Notes under the pieces: model-generated
Told to the model about the DNA's origin: nothing
Seen by the model: the letters and a program-made list of their open reading frames with translations, nothing else
The model's database searches: none
In this document: in pieces, positions 1 through 9,436 of the stretch
Layout: each line of letters begins with the position of its first letter
Numbering within the stretch: position 1 is the first letter of the stretch
Made by a program: the position numbers and the translations under genes
Source: Renibacterium salmoninarum ATCC 33209
GTDB lineage: Bacteria > Actinomycetota > Actinomycetes > Actinomycetales > Micrococcaceae
Direction of reading: 5' to 3'
NCBI RefSeq assembly: GCF_000018885.1
Contig: NC_010168.1
Coordinates: forward strand, 310,001-374,000
DNA: 64,000 bases

Positions 1-288
1 CAGATCTGCTGGGTTTGCTGCCGGAGCGGTGGTTGTTGTCACCGGCGGCGCTTGTTTCTTGACTACCGGCGGTGCAGTTTCACCGGGAACCGTCACGGGC
101 TGAGGCGTACCCAGACCAGGTACTGGTCCCGGTGCCGGATTTTGCGTCGAGGACGAAATCAACGGAGCGTGGATTGTGCTTGCGTTGGCAGGATCTGCAT
201 TTGCCGTAGCCATGGTGCCAGTCAAACTGACCAGGCCCGTGCTTACCGCGATAGTCGCGGCTAAGCCGATTCTCACTGTTTTCTTCAT
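1..288 (-). CDS. Secreted proline-rich protein, N-terminal part (runs off window)
   Basis: The reverse strand is open from an ATG at 288 to the window edge (96 codons, no stop). The first ~32 residues form a Sec signal peptide: KK near the start, a hydrophobic core of A, I, V, L and T, and an Ala-rich cleavage region ending ANADPA. The next ~60 residues are low-complexity and rich in Pro, Thr and Ala, like the linker or wall-spanning part of an actinobacterial surface protein. The functional domain lies outside the window, so no function is assigned. It is transcribed divergently from cstA; the 287 bp between them should hold both promoters. Confidence 0.7.
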   Translation of the reverse strand, partial: MKKTVRIGLAATIAVSTGLVSLTGTMATANADPANASTIHAPLISSSTQNPAPGPVPGLGTPQPVTVPGETAPPVVKKQAPPVTTTTAPAANPADL

Positions 289-575
289 GAATATCCAGTC
301 TGGGAGAGTGCAATGTCATGGACCTGCCGACATGGAAGGACCAGGCAGAGCGGAGATGAGTGGTTGCGATCTCAAACAGCATTTGACATTGCACATCAGT
401 TGGTAAAGGTTGCGTGTAAAGCGAATGCTTCGCTCAATAGTAGTCAAGATTCCCAAAAATGAGACATAGAACACTTTTTATGGCTTTTGAACTGGTCTCG
501 CGAGTTCTTGGCCTGCGGCGGTAATTCACCTAGTGAGTTCACAGCTTTTCTCAAGGATGAGTAAGAGGAGTAAAA

Positions 576-2841
576 ATGGCGCGGCACAGCGGCCCAGGCG
601 ATACGTTGGCGCAAGACCCGAAGCTTCCGCCGGTCGCGGTTGCCGAGGCACAACTTGAGCGCGAAGACCGAAGATGGACACCTGCGAAGATCGCGCTCTG
701 GGTGCTTATCGCCTTGCTGGGCGGCGTGGCTTGGGTGGTGATCGCCTTCGTTCGCGGCGAAACAGTCAATGCCATTTGGTTTGTTTTCGCTGCGGTATGC
801 ACCTATCTTCATCGCCTACCGTTTTTACTCGAAATACATCGAAAAATATCTGCTTCGGCCCAATGACCGCAGGGCGACGCCTGCCGAATACAAGGCCGAC
901 GGAAAAGACTACGCCGCAACGGACCGGCGAATTCTCTTTGGTCATCACTTTGCCGCGATCGCTGGCGCTGGGGCTTTGGCCGGGCCGGTGCTTGCCGCGC
1001 AAATGGGCTTCTTGCCCGGCACCTTGTGGATTATTGTCGGCGTCGTCGCGGCCGGCGCGGTGCAGGACTATTTGGTGATGTTCTTCTCGATGCGCCGTGG
1101 CGGCCGGTCGCTGGGCCAAATGGCGCGGGACGAGCTCGGCGTTATCGGCGGTACCGCGGCCCTGGTCGCCACGATCGTGATCATGGTGATCATCGTCGCG
1201 ATTCTGGCACTCGTGGTGGTCAATGCGCTGGCAGAAAGCCCCTGGGGCGTCTTCTCAGTATCGATGACTATTCCGATCGCGCTCTTCATGGGCTGCTACT
1301 TACGCTTCATCAGGCCCGGCAAAGTCACCGAAGTTTCGATCATCGGATTTATCTTGCTAATGCTCGCCATTATTGGCGGCGGCTGGGTCAGCCATAGCGA
1401 ATGGGGCGCTGCGTTTTTCCACCTGGACAAGGTGACCATCGCGTGGGGCATCATCATTTACGGCTTTATTGCGGCGATTCTGCCGGTATGGCTTCTGCTG
1501 GCGCCACGAGACTATCTCTCCACCTTTATGAAGGTTGGCGTGATCGTGATGCTCGCGTTGGCAATCATTGTGGTGCGGCCAGAAATTAAAGTGCCAGCGT
1601 TCAGCGAATTTGCTGGCCGAGACAACGGCTCAGTCTTTACCGGATCGATCTTCCCCTTCCTTTTCGTCACAATAGCCTGCGGCGCGTTATCGGGCTTTCA
1701 CGCCCTGATCTCCTCCGGAACAACACCCAAGTTGAGTGAAAAGGAGCGCCAAACTCGTTTCATTGGCTACGGCGGTATGTTGATGGAGGCATTTGTCGCG
1801 ATTATGGCATTGGTGGCCGCACTATCTATTGATCGCGGCATCTATTTTGCGATGAACTCCTCGGTAGCGGCGACCGGCGGGACTATTGAAGGCGCTGTTG
1901 CCTTTGTGAATTCGCTTGGTCTCTCCGGCGTCAACCTCACGCCAGACATGCTGGCGCAGACCGCGCAAAACGTTGGCGAGCAATCGATAGTTTCCCGCAC
2001 CGGTGGAGCGCCGACCCTCGCAGTGGGCCTCGCGCAAATCATGCATCAATTCGTCGGCGGCCAAGCCTTTATGAGCTTCTGGTACCACTTCGCCATCATG
2101 TTTGAGGCGCTCTTCATTCTCACCGCCGTTGATGCCGGAACCAGAGTTTCTAGATTCATGCTCCAGGACGCCTTTGGCAACTTCATTCCGAAGCTCAAGG
2201 ACACTTCGTGGCGGCCCGGTGCTTGGTTGACGACGGCGATCATGGTCGCAGCCTGGGGCGCGGTGCTACTGATGGGGGTCACCGATCCGCTCGGTGGCAT
2301 CAATACCCTGTTCCCACTCTTCGGCATCCCCAATCAACTGCTAGCGGCCATTGCGCTCGCGGTATGTCTGGTAATTGTGGCCCGGGCCGGTCGCTGGAAG
2401 TATCTCTGGATTGTCGCGCTGCCGCTCGCTTTTGCCGCCGTGGTGACCATTACCGCGTCGTACCAAAAGATCTTTTCTTCAGTTCCCGGCGTGGGCTACT
2501 TTGCGCAGAACGCCGCCTTCTCAAAGGCTTTGGCTGATGGTAAGACCTCGTTTGGCACGGCAAAATCGGTGCCGGCTATGGAAGCGGTGGTGCGTAACAG
2601 CATGATCCAAGGAGTGCTCTCGGTAATCTTCGTGGTGCTGTCGATTATTGTGATCGCGGTAGCGATTTGGGTGACACTCCGAATCGCTCGTAGCGGCAAG
2701 ATCTCGAATTTCGAAGACCCAGAGACGCCGTCGCGAATTTTTGCACCAGCCGGACTCTTCGTCTCCAAAGCGGAAAAAGACATCCAGGCCCAATGGGACG
2801 CGCTGCCTGAGGCTGAGCGGCCGGTCAGGGCTGGTCATTGA
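576..2841 (+). pseudogene. cstA: Carbon starvation protein CstA, frameshifted
   Basis: CstA is a multi-pass membrane carrier for peptides or pyruvate induced on carbon starvation. The product would be about 755 residues. The N-terminal ~75 residues, including TM1 (VLIALLGGVAWVVIAF), lie in one frame from an ATG at 576 preceded by a GAGGAG ribosome site. The rest (many TM helices, family motif GPVLAAQMG) continues in the +1 frame. Around 805 the sequence has TAT-CTTC where the family reading Thr-Tyr-Phe-Ile-Ala-Tyr-Arg needs TAT-TTC, so one extra C explains the break. An internal start downstream would lose TM1. The gene is followed at once by its usual small partner. The alternative to a true mutation is a sequencing error. 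Confidence 0.88.
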
Positions 2842-2858
2842 GATGGCGAGGTGCTGAC

Positions 2859-3050
2859 ATGAGCTGTTTGAAAACGGCCTGGTCTTCTCTGCGCTGGTAT
2901 GTCAAAGGGCTAATGGGCGAGGACGCTTACGAGAAATACTGCGCCCACCAAGAAGCGGTGCACCCGGGCGGCGAAATGATGACCGTACGCGAGTTTTGGC
3001 GGGATAAAACTGACCGTCAGGATGCTAACCCACAAGGCCGCTGCTGCTGA
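2859..3050 (+). CDS. YbdD/YjiX-family small CstA-associated protein
   Basis: A 63-residue protein with the features of the YbdD/YjiX (DUF466) family: an N-terminal WSSLRWYVKGLMGEDAYEKY segment, a central histidine and glutamate pair (AHQEAVHPG), then REFWRDK, and a Cys-Cys C-terminus. The ATG at 2859 is chosen over a TTG at 2838 because a GAGG ribosome site sits about 7 bases upstream. It begins 17 bases after the cstA stop, and this gene order is conserved in bacteria, where the small protein is thought to assist CstA-type carriers. It is intact although the carrier gene in front of it is frameshifted. Confidence 0.85.
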   Translation: MSCLKTAWSSLRWYVKGLMGEDAYEKYCAHQEAVHPGGEMMTVREFWRDKTDRQDANPQGRCC

Positions 3051-3083
3051 CGTCCTTTCAGCATCCCCAGGGTCACAGACGAA

Positions 3084-3833
3084 CTACTGCAGGTGCTGAA
3101 TTACCGCGAGCGGGCCGACGGTCTGCCCGCCGTCGACGGGCAAAGTTACTCCGGTAATCCAGGACGCATCCGCAGAAGCTAGGAAAGCGACCGCCGAGGC
3201 AATATCTTCGGGTTCGCCAACCCGGCCAATAGGGCACAGCGGGGCGAGACGATCCGCACCGCCTTCTTGGTTGTCCCAGACTCGGGTGCGGACAGTTCCC
3301 GGCGCCACGACGTTGACTCGGACGCCGTCGACACCCAAGGTCACGGCGAGATTTTTGGCTAGGATCACCAGGCCTGCCTTTGCGCTTGAATAAGCCATGC
3401 CGCCAAACGCTACCAGTGCATTTACCGAGCTGATGAGCACAATAGCTCCGCGGCTGGCTATCAAATGCGGGGTGCACGCGCGGATGATTCGCACAGGGCC
3501 ACGTAAATTCAGGCCCACGATGCCGTCCCAGTACGCTTCGTCCATCGGATCATCATTTGGCAGCTCACCGCCAGCAACCGATGCCAGCACATCAATCTTG
3601 CCGAATTGCTTGACCACCGCATCGATAGCGCCGTCAACCGACGCTGGATCAAGCACATTGCAGTTCAGCGCTAGGGCCCGATCGCCAAACTCTGCAGCCA
3701 ATGCATTTGCGGCCGCTGGATCGAAATCCAGAATCGCTACTTGAGCACCTTCATCAATGAAACGGCGGACCGTCGCCTGGCCAATTCCGTGTGCCCCGCC
3801 GGTGACCACAACTACTTTGTTTGAGAATCGCAT
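3084..3833 (-). CDS. Short-chain dehydrogenase/reductase (SDR)
   Basis: A complete 249-residue classical SDR. It has the cofactor loop TGGAHGIG at residues 11-18, an acidic residue after beta-2 (ILDFD, suggesting NAD preference), the LASVAGG stretch where NNAG usually stands, and the catalytic triad Ser135/136, Tyr148 and Lys152 (YSSAK). It also has NVVAPGTVRT before the substrate lobe and a C-terminal ITGVTLPVDGGQTVG. It acts in the cytoplasm as an NAD(P)-dependent oxidoreductase of unknown substrate. It lies in the same orientation as the broken ABC exporter upstream, with 160 bases between, so it could share a transcript. The substrate cannot be inferred. Confidence 0.88.
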   Translation of the reverse strand: MRFSNKVVVVTGGAHGIGQATVRRFIDEGAQVAILDFDPAAANALAAEFGDRALALNCNVLDPASVDGAIDAVVKQFGKIDVLASVAGGELPNDDPMDEAYWDGIVGLNLRGPVRIIRACTPHLIASRGAIVLISSVNALVAFGGMAYSSAKAGLVILAKNLAVTLGVDGVRVNVVAPGTVRTRVWDNQEGGADRLAPLCPIGRVGEPEDIASAVAFLASADASWITGVTLPVDGGQTVGPLAVIQHLQ

Positions 3834-3997
3834 GAGTCGAACTTACCTCTTCAGCGCCGCATCCGAATACGGTGTCAAAGTTGGTTCAAGCCGGAGGTGT
3901 TGTGCTGCGCCGAGCAGCGATTTCGGCAATGAAGGAAAGCACCGGATCAGCGTTGGCGGTTTGGACCAAAATGGTCACGAATCTGCCAACGGGTTCC

Positions 3998-4760
3998 CTA
4001 TCGCTTTTCCCAGCGGAAGTTTTTCATCCCGTAGTAGGCAAATAACCCGGTCCACACCAGAAGGACCACAACTGACGGTAGCCAATCGTTCCAAGCAGGT
4101 GCACTGACCCAAGCTTGGCTGACCAAAGTTGATAGTGCGCCACCGGGCGTTAATAGCTGAACGGTATGCAAATCCGGGTTGGGGAACGCCAGGGTCCAGA
4201 TGGCGGTGCCCAGAAAGATAATAAAGAACGGCATGACCGTGATTTGGGCCGCTGCCGCAGAGGGGGTGTAAACCGCAGTTAAACAATCCACAGGCAGCGC
4301 AGATGGCCAACACCAGTACGACGGCGACCAGCAGCAAAGCCGGTTGGCTGGGCAGCTCCGCACCGCGAATGAAGAATGCCGCAAGAATAACCGCGAGCTG
4401 GACGAGCACTAGCACCACACTGGGGATCAGCATGCCGGCATAGATCGCGCCGTTCGAGGCCTCGCCACTGCGCAGCCGTTTCAAGAAAAGTTCCTCGCGA
4501 CGAGTTGCAATCGTGGTTGTAGCGGTCAAATAAACCCCCATCACGCCAATAAGGGTGAGCATAAGCAGTACCTGCATCACAGGGCTGTCCGGTCCCGGAC
4601 CAGTGATGACGTAAAAGGCGCCAAAGACTAACGGAATGAAGAGTGCGCCACTGAGTACGGTCTTGTTGCGAAAGGTGATTTTTGCTTCTGCTGACGCAAT
4701 GGAAAGCGCTCGAGATATTTGGCTGACCTTTCGAGCGTCCTGAGTTGGGGCGATGCTCAT
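3998..4760 (-). pseudogene. ABC-2 type exporter permease, frameshifted
   Basis: The membrane subunit of an ABC-2 (drug/antibiotic-type) exporter of about 253 residues. The first ~160 residues (TM segments such as VMQVLLMLTLIGVMGVYLTA) are in one frame from ATG 4760. The remainder, AVYTPSAAAAQITVMPFFII and the last TM pair ending FRWEKR, is in another. The switch is at 4281-4283, where one extra T (reverse strand TTT instead of TT) restores Gly-Leu-Leu-Thr-Ala-Val-Tyr when removed. It starts 8 bases after the stop of the equally frameshifted ATPase gene, forming a two-gene operon that should be non-functional. Confidence 0.85.
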
Positions 4761-4768
4761 GCGGAAAC

Positions 4769-5739
4769 CTAAATCGAATTGTGGGTTGATTTGTTGGGGC
4801 CATTGCCACTGGAAATCCGGCGAAAGACCTCATCTAATGAAGCTTCAGAGGCTTTCAGCCGTTGTAAAACGATGCCATTGGCGCTGGCCCAAGACAGCAC
4901 GCTGAGGAGCTCGGATTGCAGGCCTGACGTGCGTATTTCCACCCGCTGGCCGGATGATTCTGGCGTGATAACAGCCTGATTGGGCAAGCCAAGGAGCGAG
5001 GCGTCCGAACCTACGGAGAAGCTGATCGATGCCGGTTCTACCGCCAGTACTGCCGCTACCGAACCGGTCAAAGCGATTTCGCCGTCATGCATTATCGCTA
5101 GCCGCTCAGCGTACTGGGTGACCTCTTCGAGATAGTGCGTAGTCAGAAATACCGTGGTTCCATTGCGGTGCAAAGCACTGACTACGTCCCAGGTGCGTTG
5201 CCGGGATTCTGGATCAAGGCCGGTGGTTGGTTCATCGAGGAAGAGCACTTCGGGCTGGTTCGCCGTCGCCAACGCCAGATCGAGCCTTCGGCGCTGGCCG
5301 CCTGAAAGTTGTTTGACCCGCGCTGACGCTTTATCAGCGCTTCGAGCGCTTCGAGTGCATCGGTGGCTGCTGCTTTTCTCGTTGCGGCGGCCCCGCGGGC
5401 TGAGGAGGACTGTTTGAGCCACATTTCCACCGTTTCACGCACGGTCAGATCGTCGGCGAAACCGGCCTCCTGCAGCATGATGCCTAGTCTGGGTCGAATC
5501 GAAGCTTTCTGCGTAAACGGGTTGCCGCCCAGGACGCTTACCGAACCACCGCTTGCTGGCCGGTGACCCTCTAGCGTTTCCATCGTGGTGGTTTTACCAG
5601 CGCCATTGGTTCCGAGTAGCGCGAAGAACTCACCATTGCGAATTGTTAGGTCAATGCCATGCACGGCCTCAAAGCTTCCGTAAGCGCAGCGCAAGCCTTG
5701 AGCTGAGATCGCGATCTCGTCGTCCGGAAAATTGTTCAT
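4769..5739 (-). pseudogene. ABC exporter ATP-binding protein, frameshifted
   Basis: The ATPase subunit paired with the permease downstream. Walker A (LLGTNGAGKTTT) and the Q-loop (MLQEAGF) are in the frame starting at ATG 5739. The signature LSGGQRRRLDLA, Walker B VLFLDEPTTGLDP and switch His (LTTHYLEE) are in another frame that runs to 4769. The frame change lies between about 5310 and 5345, next to a tandem 9-bp repeat (CTCGAAGCG). The family is DrrA-like (daunorubicin-resistance type). Neither fragment alone can form a nucleotide-binding domain. It is divergent from the two-component system starting at 5851, a common arrangement in which the kinase and regulator control the exporter. Confidence 0.87.
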
Positions 5740-5850
5740 ACTCCCATCTTGGGCGGTGCCAGGTGGGGCGAGTAGGGGCGTAGCGTCACCTTGCGCTAAG
5801 CATTCTGCCCAAGATAGGCGTGACTTTTGTCATGGCTCTACGATGATCCC

Positions 5851-7047
5851 ATGAGCTCACCATTGCCCAGTCAGGGGATCGAGGTCGCCAGCGAACGCGG
5901 CGTCTTAATAACTTGGTGGTACACCGTGGCCTCAATTGTTGTGGTGCTAGTCATAAGCTACGGAACAGTACCGGCTGCGATTCTTGCTCAGGGCGATGAC
6001 TTCAATGCACTCAATATTAGTTACCTTGTGGTGTCAGGTTTAGTGCTGGCAGCGTCCTTGCGCTACTGCTGGCTGCTGAAACCAGGATTGGGTTCAGGGC
6101 TGCCCGCGGTGCGCTATACGGTGATGTTATTGGTTCCGGCGGCATTCGCTGGTCCCACCGATCCCTTCCTCCTTTTACCGGCATGGTGGGCTGGTTGCTT
6201 TGTGGCGGCATTACTGCCGCGCCGACGGTTCTTAGCGCTGATTGCCGTGGCGATCTTTCTTGTACTGGTATTTCTTGCCTCGGCAGCGTTGGCCGGAATT
6301 GATCTGACGCAGCGAGCGTATTTGAATTTTCAGGGCTTCCTCTTCTACTTCTGGATGATGGGCGTCATGGTCCCTGCGGTACTCCTCGGAGGCCTGTGGT
6401 GGTGGCGCATTGTCGTCCAGCTCAACCACAATAGGAAAGCGTTTGGCGAGCTTTCCGTAGCGAAGGAACGCCTTCGCTACGCGGCAGACTTACACGATAT
6501 TCAGGGGCATCATTTGCAGGTCATCGCCTTGAAAACCGAACTTGCTGAGCGAGTGATGGATCGCGATCCGGAAACGGCCAAACAACAGATTCATGAGGCT
6601 CAAATTTTGGCTCGAACCGCGTTGGAGGATACGCGTGCTTTGGTTCGTGGCTACCGCCAAGTCGCCTTCACAACTGAGCTGAAGAACGCGGCTGAAGTTT
6701 TTGAGGCCGCCGCTATTTCAGCTAGCGTGCAGGATCATGGCGTCGAGCTAAACAGCGATCAAGGCTCCTTGTTCGGCTCCGTTATGCGGGAGGCAACAAC
6801 AAATATTTTGCGGCACGCGAATGCGGCTCAGGTGGGAATCGAACTTCGAGCTGACTCGGAGTCGCTCTGGTTGTCAATCAGCAACGACGGCGTTGAACCA
6901 ACTACCAGTCAACCCACCCGCGTGAGGACTGCTGGCACTGGGCTGGCAGCGCTCGCCGAGCGCTTGGAGTCTGCCGGTGGCGCACTCGAATTTAGCCAAG
7001 ACGGTGCAACCTTTGTGGTCAACGCGCGCATTCCGGAGGCATTGTGA
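5851..7047 (+). CDS. Sensor histidine kinase, DesK/NarL-partner type (HisKA_3)
   Basis: A 398-residue membrane kinase. About five to six hydrophobic helices occupy residues 20-190. They are followed by the dimerisation/phosphoacceptor motif ADLHDIQGHHLQ with His215, which is the HisKA_3 signature, and an HATPase domain with the N box ATTNILRHANA and G box GTGLAALAERLESAGG. The ATG at 5851 is preferred to an in-frame TTG at 5827. It is divergent from the ABC exporter operon and directly upstream of a LuxR-type regulator, so exporter control in response to membrane stress is a reasonable inference. The signal is unknown. Confidence 0.88.
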   Translation: MSSPLPSQGIEVASERGVLITWWYTVASIVVVLVISYGTVPAAILAQGDDFNALNISYLVVSGLVLAASLRYCWLLKPGLGSGLPAVRYTVMLLVPAAFAGPTDPFLLLPAWWAGCFVAALLPRRRFLALIAVAIFLVLVFLASAALAGIDLTQRAYLNFQGFLFYFWMMGVMVPAVLLGGLWWWRIVVQLNHNRKAFGELSVAKERLRYAADLHDIQGHHLQVIALKTELAERVMDRDPETAKQQIHEAQILARTALEDTRALVRGYRQVAFTTELKNAAEVFEAAAISASVQDHGVELNSDQGSLFGSVMREATTNILRHANAAQVGIELRADSESLWLSISNDGVEPTTSQPTRVRTAGTGLAALAERLESAGGALEFSQDGATFVVNARIPEAL

Positions 7048-7651
7048 AAAAATCCGCCTTATCCTCGCCGATGACGAACAGCTGATTCGCGGTGCTCTCG
7101 TCGCCCTGTTAGGGCTTGAGGAGGATCTGGACGTCGTTGCTTCTGCCGATAACGGTACCGACGCCGTCGCGCTTGCGCAGGAGTATCTTCCGGATGTGTG
7201 CGTATTGGATTTGGAAATGCCACCGACAGATGGGATTTATGCTGCCGAACAGATTCTGCGTACGGTCAATTTTCGGGTCATCATCGTCACAAGACATGCC
7301 CGGCCCGGGGTGCTGCGCCGGGCTTTGGCCAGCAAAGTCTCCGTGTTTGTACCCAAATCGACGCCGGCTGAGAAGCTGGCTTCGGTGATCCGAGACGTAG
7401 CTGCGGGCAAACGCTATGTGGATCCTGAAATCGCGGCCACTGCCCTCAATGCTGAAAGCTGCCCGCTAACTTCTCGGGAGCTTGATGTCCTTCGGCTGAG
7501 TCGGGCCGGTGAGACGGTGCAGTCGATGGCAAAAACCCTTCATTTGGCCCCGGGTACCGTGCGAAACTATGTTTCATCCGCGATGGCGCGACTTGGGGTG
7601 CAGACGCGCTTTGAAGCTGCTCGGATCGCTTGGGAGCAGGGCTGGATCTAG
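6977..7651 (+). CDS. LuxR/NarL-family response regulator (start region doubtful)
   Basis: The receiver domain begins IRLILADDEQLIRGAL, with acidic residues DDE and phospho-Asp in CVLDLEMP; the C-terminal LuxR HTH has LTSRELDVLRL and TVRNYVSSAMARLGV. Translation from ATG 6977 would add about 24 odd residues overlapping the kinase. The expected start, a GTG at 7044 overlapping the kinase stop and reading Met-Lys-Lys-Ile-Arg, needs seven A residues but the sequence has six, so that start is out of frame by one. Other in-frame starts are GTG 7004 and TTG 7013. The body of the protein is intact; whether it is well translated depends on this A-tract. Confidence 0.8.
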   Translation: MAHSNLAKTVQPLWSTRAFRRHCEKIRLILADDEQLIRGALVALLGLEEDLDVVASADNGTDAVALAQEYLPDVCVLDLEMPPTDGIYAAEQILRTVNFRVIIVTRHARPGVLRRALASKVSVFVPKSTPAEKLASVIRDVAAGKRYVDPEIAATALNAESCPLTSRELDVLRLSRAGETVQSMAKTLHLAPGTVRNYVSSAMARLGVQTRFEAARIAWEQGWI

Positions 7652-8154
7652 ACCGGGAACACCAAAAGCGTGCTGCTTGCCGTGGCGATGAGCTTGCCGG
7701 CCTGGTCTCGAATCTCGCCCTCAGCAAAAGCCGCGCTGCTGCCTGGTTTGGTAACGCGTCCGACGGCGATCAACTCACCAGTGTGCGCCAAGACCGGACG
7801 TAAATAATTGATCTTGATTTCCAGCGACGTGTAGCTCTGACCGGCCGGCAAAGTGGTTTGAACGGCGCAGCCACACACCGAGTCGAGCAAGGTGCAGACC
7901 AGCCCGCCATGGACGGTGCCGATGGGGTTGTACTGTGATTCGTCAGGCGTGCAGGCGAAGGTGACTAAACCAGTTTCGGCCGAGACCGCGGTCATGTTCA
8001 TCAGGCCGGATATTGGCGGCGGCGGAATTTTTCCATCAATCATGGCTTGCATGTACGCCAAACCACTCATTGTTTTGGCAAGTTCTGCGCCGACCAATGG
8101 GTCCGACCAGGTGACAGTCTTACTCCGCGACGAATCGGCTTCTATTGCGTTCAC
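7648..8154 (-). CDS. PaaI-type hotdog-fold thioesterase
   Basis: A 168-residue single hotdog domain. The segment IGTVHGGLVCTLLDSVCGCA carries the family's HGG motif with a downstream acidic residue, as in PaaI/YdiI-type acyl-CoA thioesterases; further on are YTSLEIKINYLRPV and GRVTKPGSSAAFAEGEI, typical of the beta sheet. A longer ORF begins at 8196, but a GGGAGGA ribosome site 6 bases before GTG 8154 makes 8154 the better start. Its 3' end overlaps the end of the convergent response regulator by 4 bases. The acyl-CoA substrate is unknown. Confidence 0.85.
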   Translation of the reverse strand: MNAIEADSSRSKTVTWSDPLVGAELAKTMSGLAYMQAMIDGKIPPPPISGLMNMTAVSAETGLVTFACTPDESQYNPIGTVHGGLVCTLLDSVCGCAVQTTLPAGQSYTSLEIKINYLRPVLAHTGELIAVGRVTKPGSSAAFAEGEIRDQAGKLIATASSTLLVFPV

Positions 8155-8189
8155 AAGGGTCCTCCCAGATAATTTTTCGACGGTGCTGG

Positions 8190-8594
8190 CTAACATGCGG
8201 CTTCGGTATCCAGCACGAAGAACTGCATTTGTTCTAACGGCTCAAGAAGTTCGATCCTATCGAGCAGAACGCGCGGAGTCACCCAGAGACAGTCTGCGAT
8301 TTCCTCAGTTGAGCGAGACCACCTTTTTTGCTCCAATAGGGCGCTGAACGGAATAAGCCGCCGCGCGGTTTCCGCACGAACCGAGAGCTCTTCCGAAGCC
8401 GATTGGCAACTGGTATAGCCGCGTTCAATGTGGATAAGTTCATGCGTCAATGAGCATCGTCGCTCAACTTGCAATAAGTGCTTGTCTAACCAAACGGTAT
8501 CCACTCCATTGGTTACGGCGCTCTTTTCAGCCAAATCGACCCAAAGCAGAGTTACCTGCGGCATTGATCGCAACATTCGCCATGGATCGAACAT
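8190..8594 (-). CDS. ImmA/IrrE-family metallopeptidase
   Basis: A 134-residue protein with the zinc-protease motif HELIHIE (HExxH type), preceded by WLDKHLLQVERRCSLT and followed by the downstream region usual in ImmA/IrrE proteins (E..AETARRLIP, then LGVTPRVL-like helices). Members of this family cleave a partner XRE-type repressor in ICE and phage anti-repressor systems or in stress responses. An XRE-family gene lies 66 bases upstream in the same orientation, so a repressor/protease pair is the obvious inference. No phage structural or integrase genes are nearby. Confidence 0.82.
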   Translation of the reverse strand: MFDPWRMLRSMPQVTLLWVDLAEKSAVTNGVDTVWLDKHLLQVERRCSLTHELIHIERGYTSCQSASEELSVRAETARRLIPFSALLEQKRWSRSTEEIADCLWVTPRVLLDRIELLEPLEQMQFFVLDTEAAC

Positions 8595-8660
8595 GTCATG
8601 AGCTTAGAAGCGCGGGCCGACAGTATCGGTCTCAGACTGCTCGACTAGCAAGATTTTAGT

Positions 8661-9182
8661 TCAGTGCTTGTGCTGTTCTTGGCTGCCTTCGCCCGGAGAC
8701 TCGAACTTTCGCTTCATAACCTTGCCGTGATTTTTGCTCGAATCTGCTGCGAGACCCAATTTGTCCGGATCGACCGAGCTAGCTTGGGCCTCGGCGCTGG
8801 CTGCTCGGATGATGGCCAGAATTGCGTCGGTCATCTTTGGCGAGATGAGGTCCAGATTTTCAGGTAATCGCGAAGCTAGCTCTGAGCCCGAATCGGTCAC
8901 ATTGAGGCCGAGACTAATCGCATACGCGAGGATGATGCGTTTCACAGGCAGATGCAAAGCTGCGGACAGCGCACGGAAGGTGTCGGTGTTCTTCGGCCAG
9001 CTTTTCGGACCAGAGTTGGCCAGATCGTTGAGGTACTGAAATTTTACTGAAAATCCAGCTGCCTCAGCGCGGGCGGAAAGATCGCGATAGGAAAAACCCG
9101 AACGGAGCCTTCCAGCTCTGATGAGTTCACCAATTGACTGGATCTGGGTCGATCCGTCGTCAGATTTTGCGCCCGAAGCCAA
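8661..9182 (-). CDS. XRE-family HTH regulator, putative partner of the ImmA/IrrE peptidase
   Basis: A 173-residue protein. Residues ~15-85 form an XRE-type helix-turn-helix (IGELIRAGRLRSGFSYRDLS, then FQYLNDLANSGPKSWPKNTDT). Residues ~85-150 form a helical region (ILAYAISLGLNV), and the C-terminal ~30 residues are charged and probably disordered (KRKFESPGEGSQEQHKH). The start is a TTG at 9182 behind GGAAAAG. The charged tail could be the cleavage or interaction region for the co-directional ImmA/IrrE peptidase. It diverges from a second, smaller XRE gene across a repeat-rich promoter region. Confidence 0.8.
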   Translation of the reverse strand: MASGAKSDDGSTQIQSIGELIRAGRLRSGFSYRDLSARAEAAGFSVKFQYLNDLANSGPKSWPKNTDTFRALSAALHLPVKRIILAYAISLGLNVTDSGSELASRLPENLDLISPKMTDAILAIIRAASAEAQASSVDPDKLGLAADSSKNHGKVMKRKFESPGEGSQEQHKH

Positions 9183-9232
9183 CTTTTCCAGCCTTCCTTA
9201 AATGAGAGGGACACGAAAAGCTTATCCAACCG

Positions 9233-9376
9233 TCTATCAAATGCATCTATCAAATGTGCAAAACATGTTGTATTTAATACGATCACTGGGCTTTTTCGTC
9301 ACAAAGCGTCTACCAAGTGTATCTGAAGATGACCCTTTGTAATTGACTTATATAAATTCACTAGGGGACACTTGGT
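9233..9376. promoter_or_regulatory. Repeat-rich divergent promoter/operator region between two XRE genes
   Basis: Between the divergent XRE genes the decamer CTATCAAATG occurs at 9233-9242 and again at 9247-9256 (14-base phasing). A related CTACCAAGTG stands at 9310-9319, and its complement CACTTGGT at 9369-9376. The spacing and half-site similarity (CTAYCAARTG) suggest operator half-sites for one or both regulators. The surrounding DNA is AT-rich compared with the genes. Binding is inferred only. Confidence 0.5.
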
Positions 9377-9436
9377 CACGAATCACGTATCAATCTGTTC
9401 TCGACTCGTCTCGATTTGATGGCCGAAAGGTGAGGT

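Noticed and set aside
769-2841. Treating the 690-codon frame as an intact, shorter CstA
   Set aside because: Its first residues (PFGLFSLRYAP) are out-of-frame reading of the conserved segment before the extra C; TM1 and the true start lie in the frame beginning at 576.
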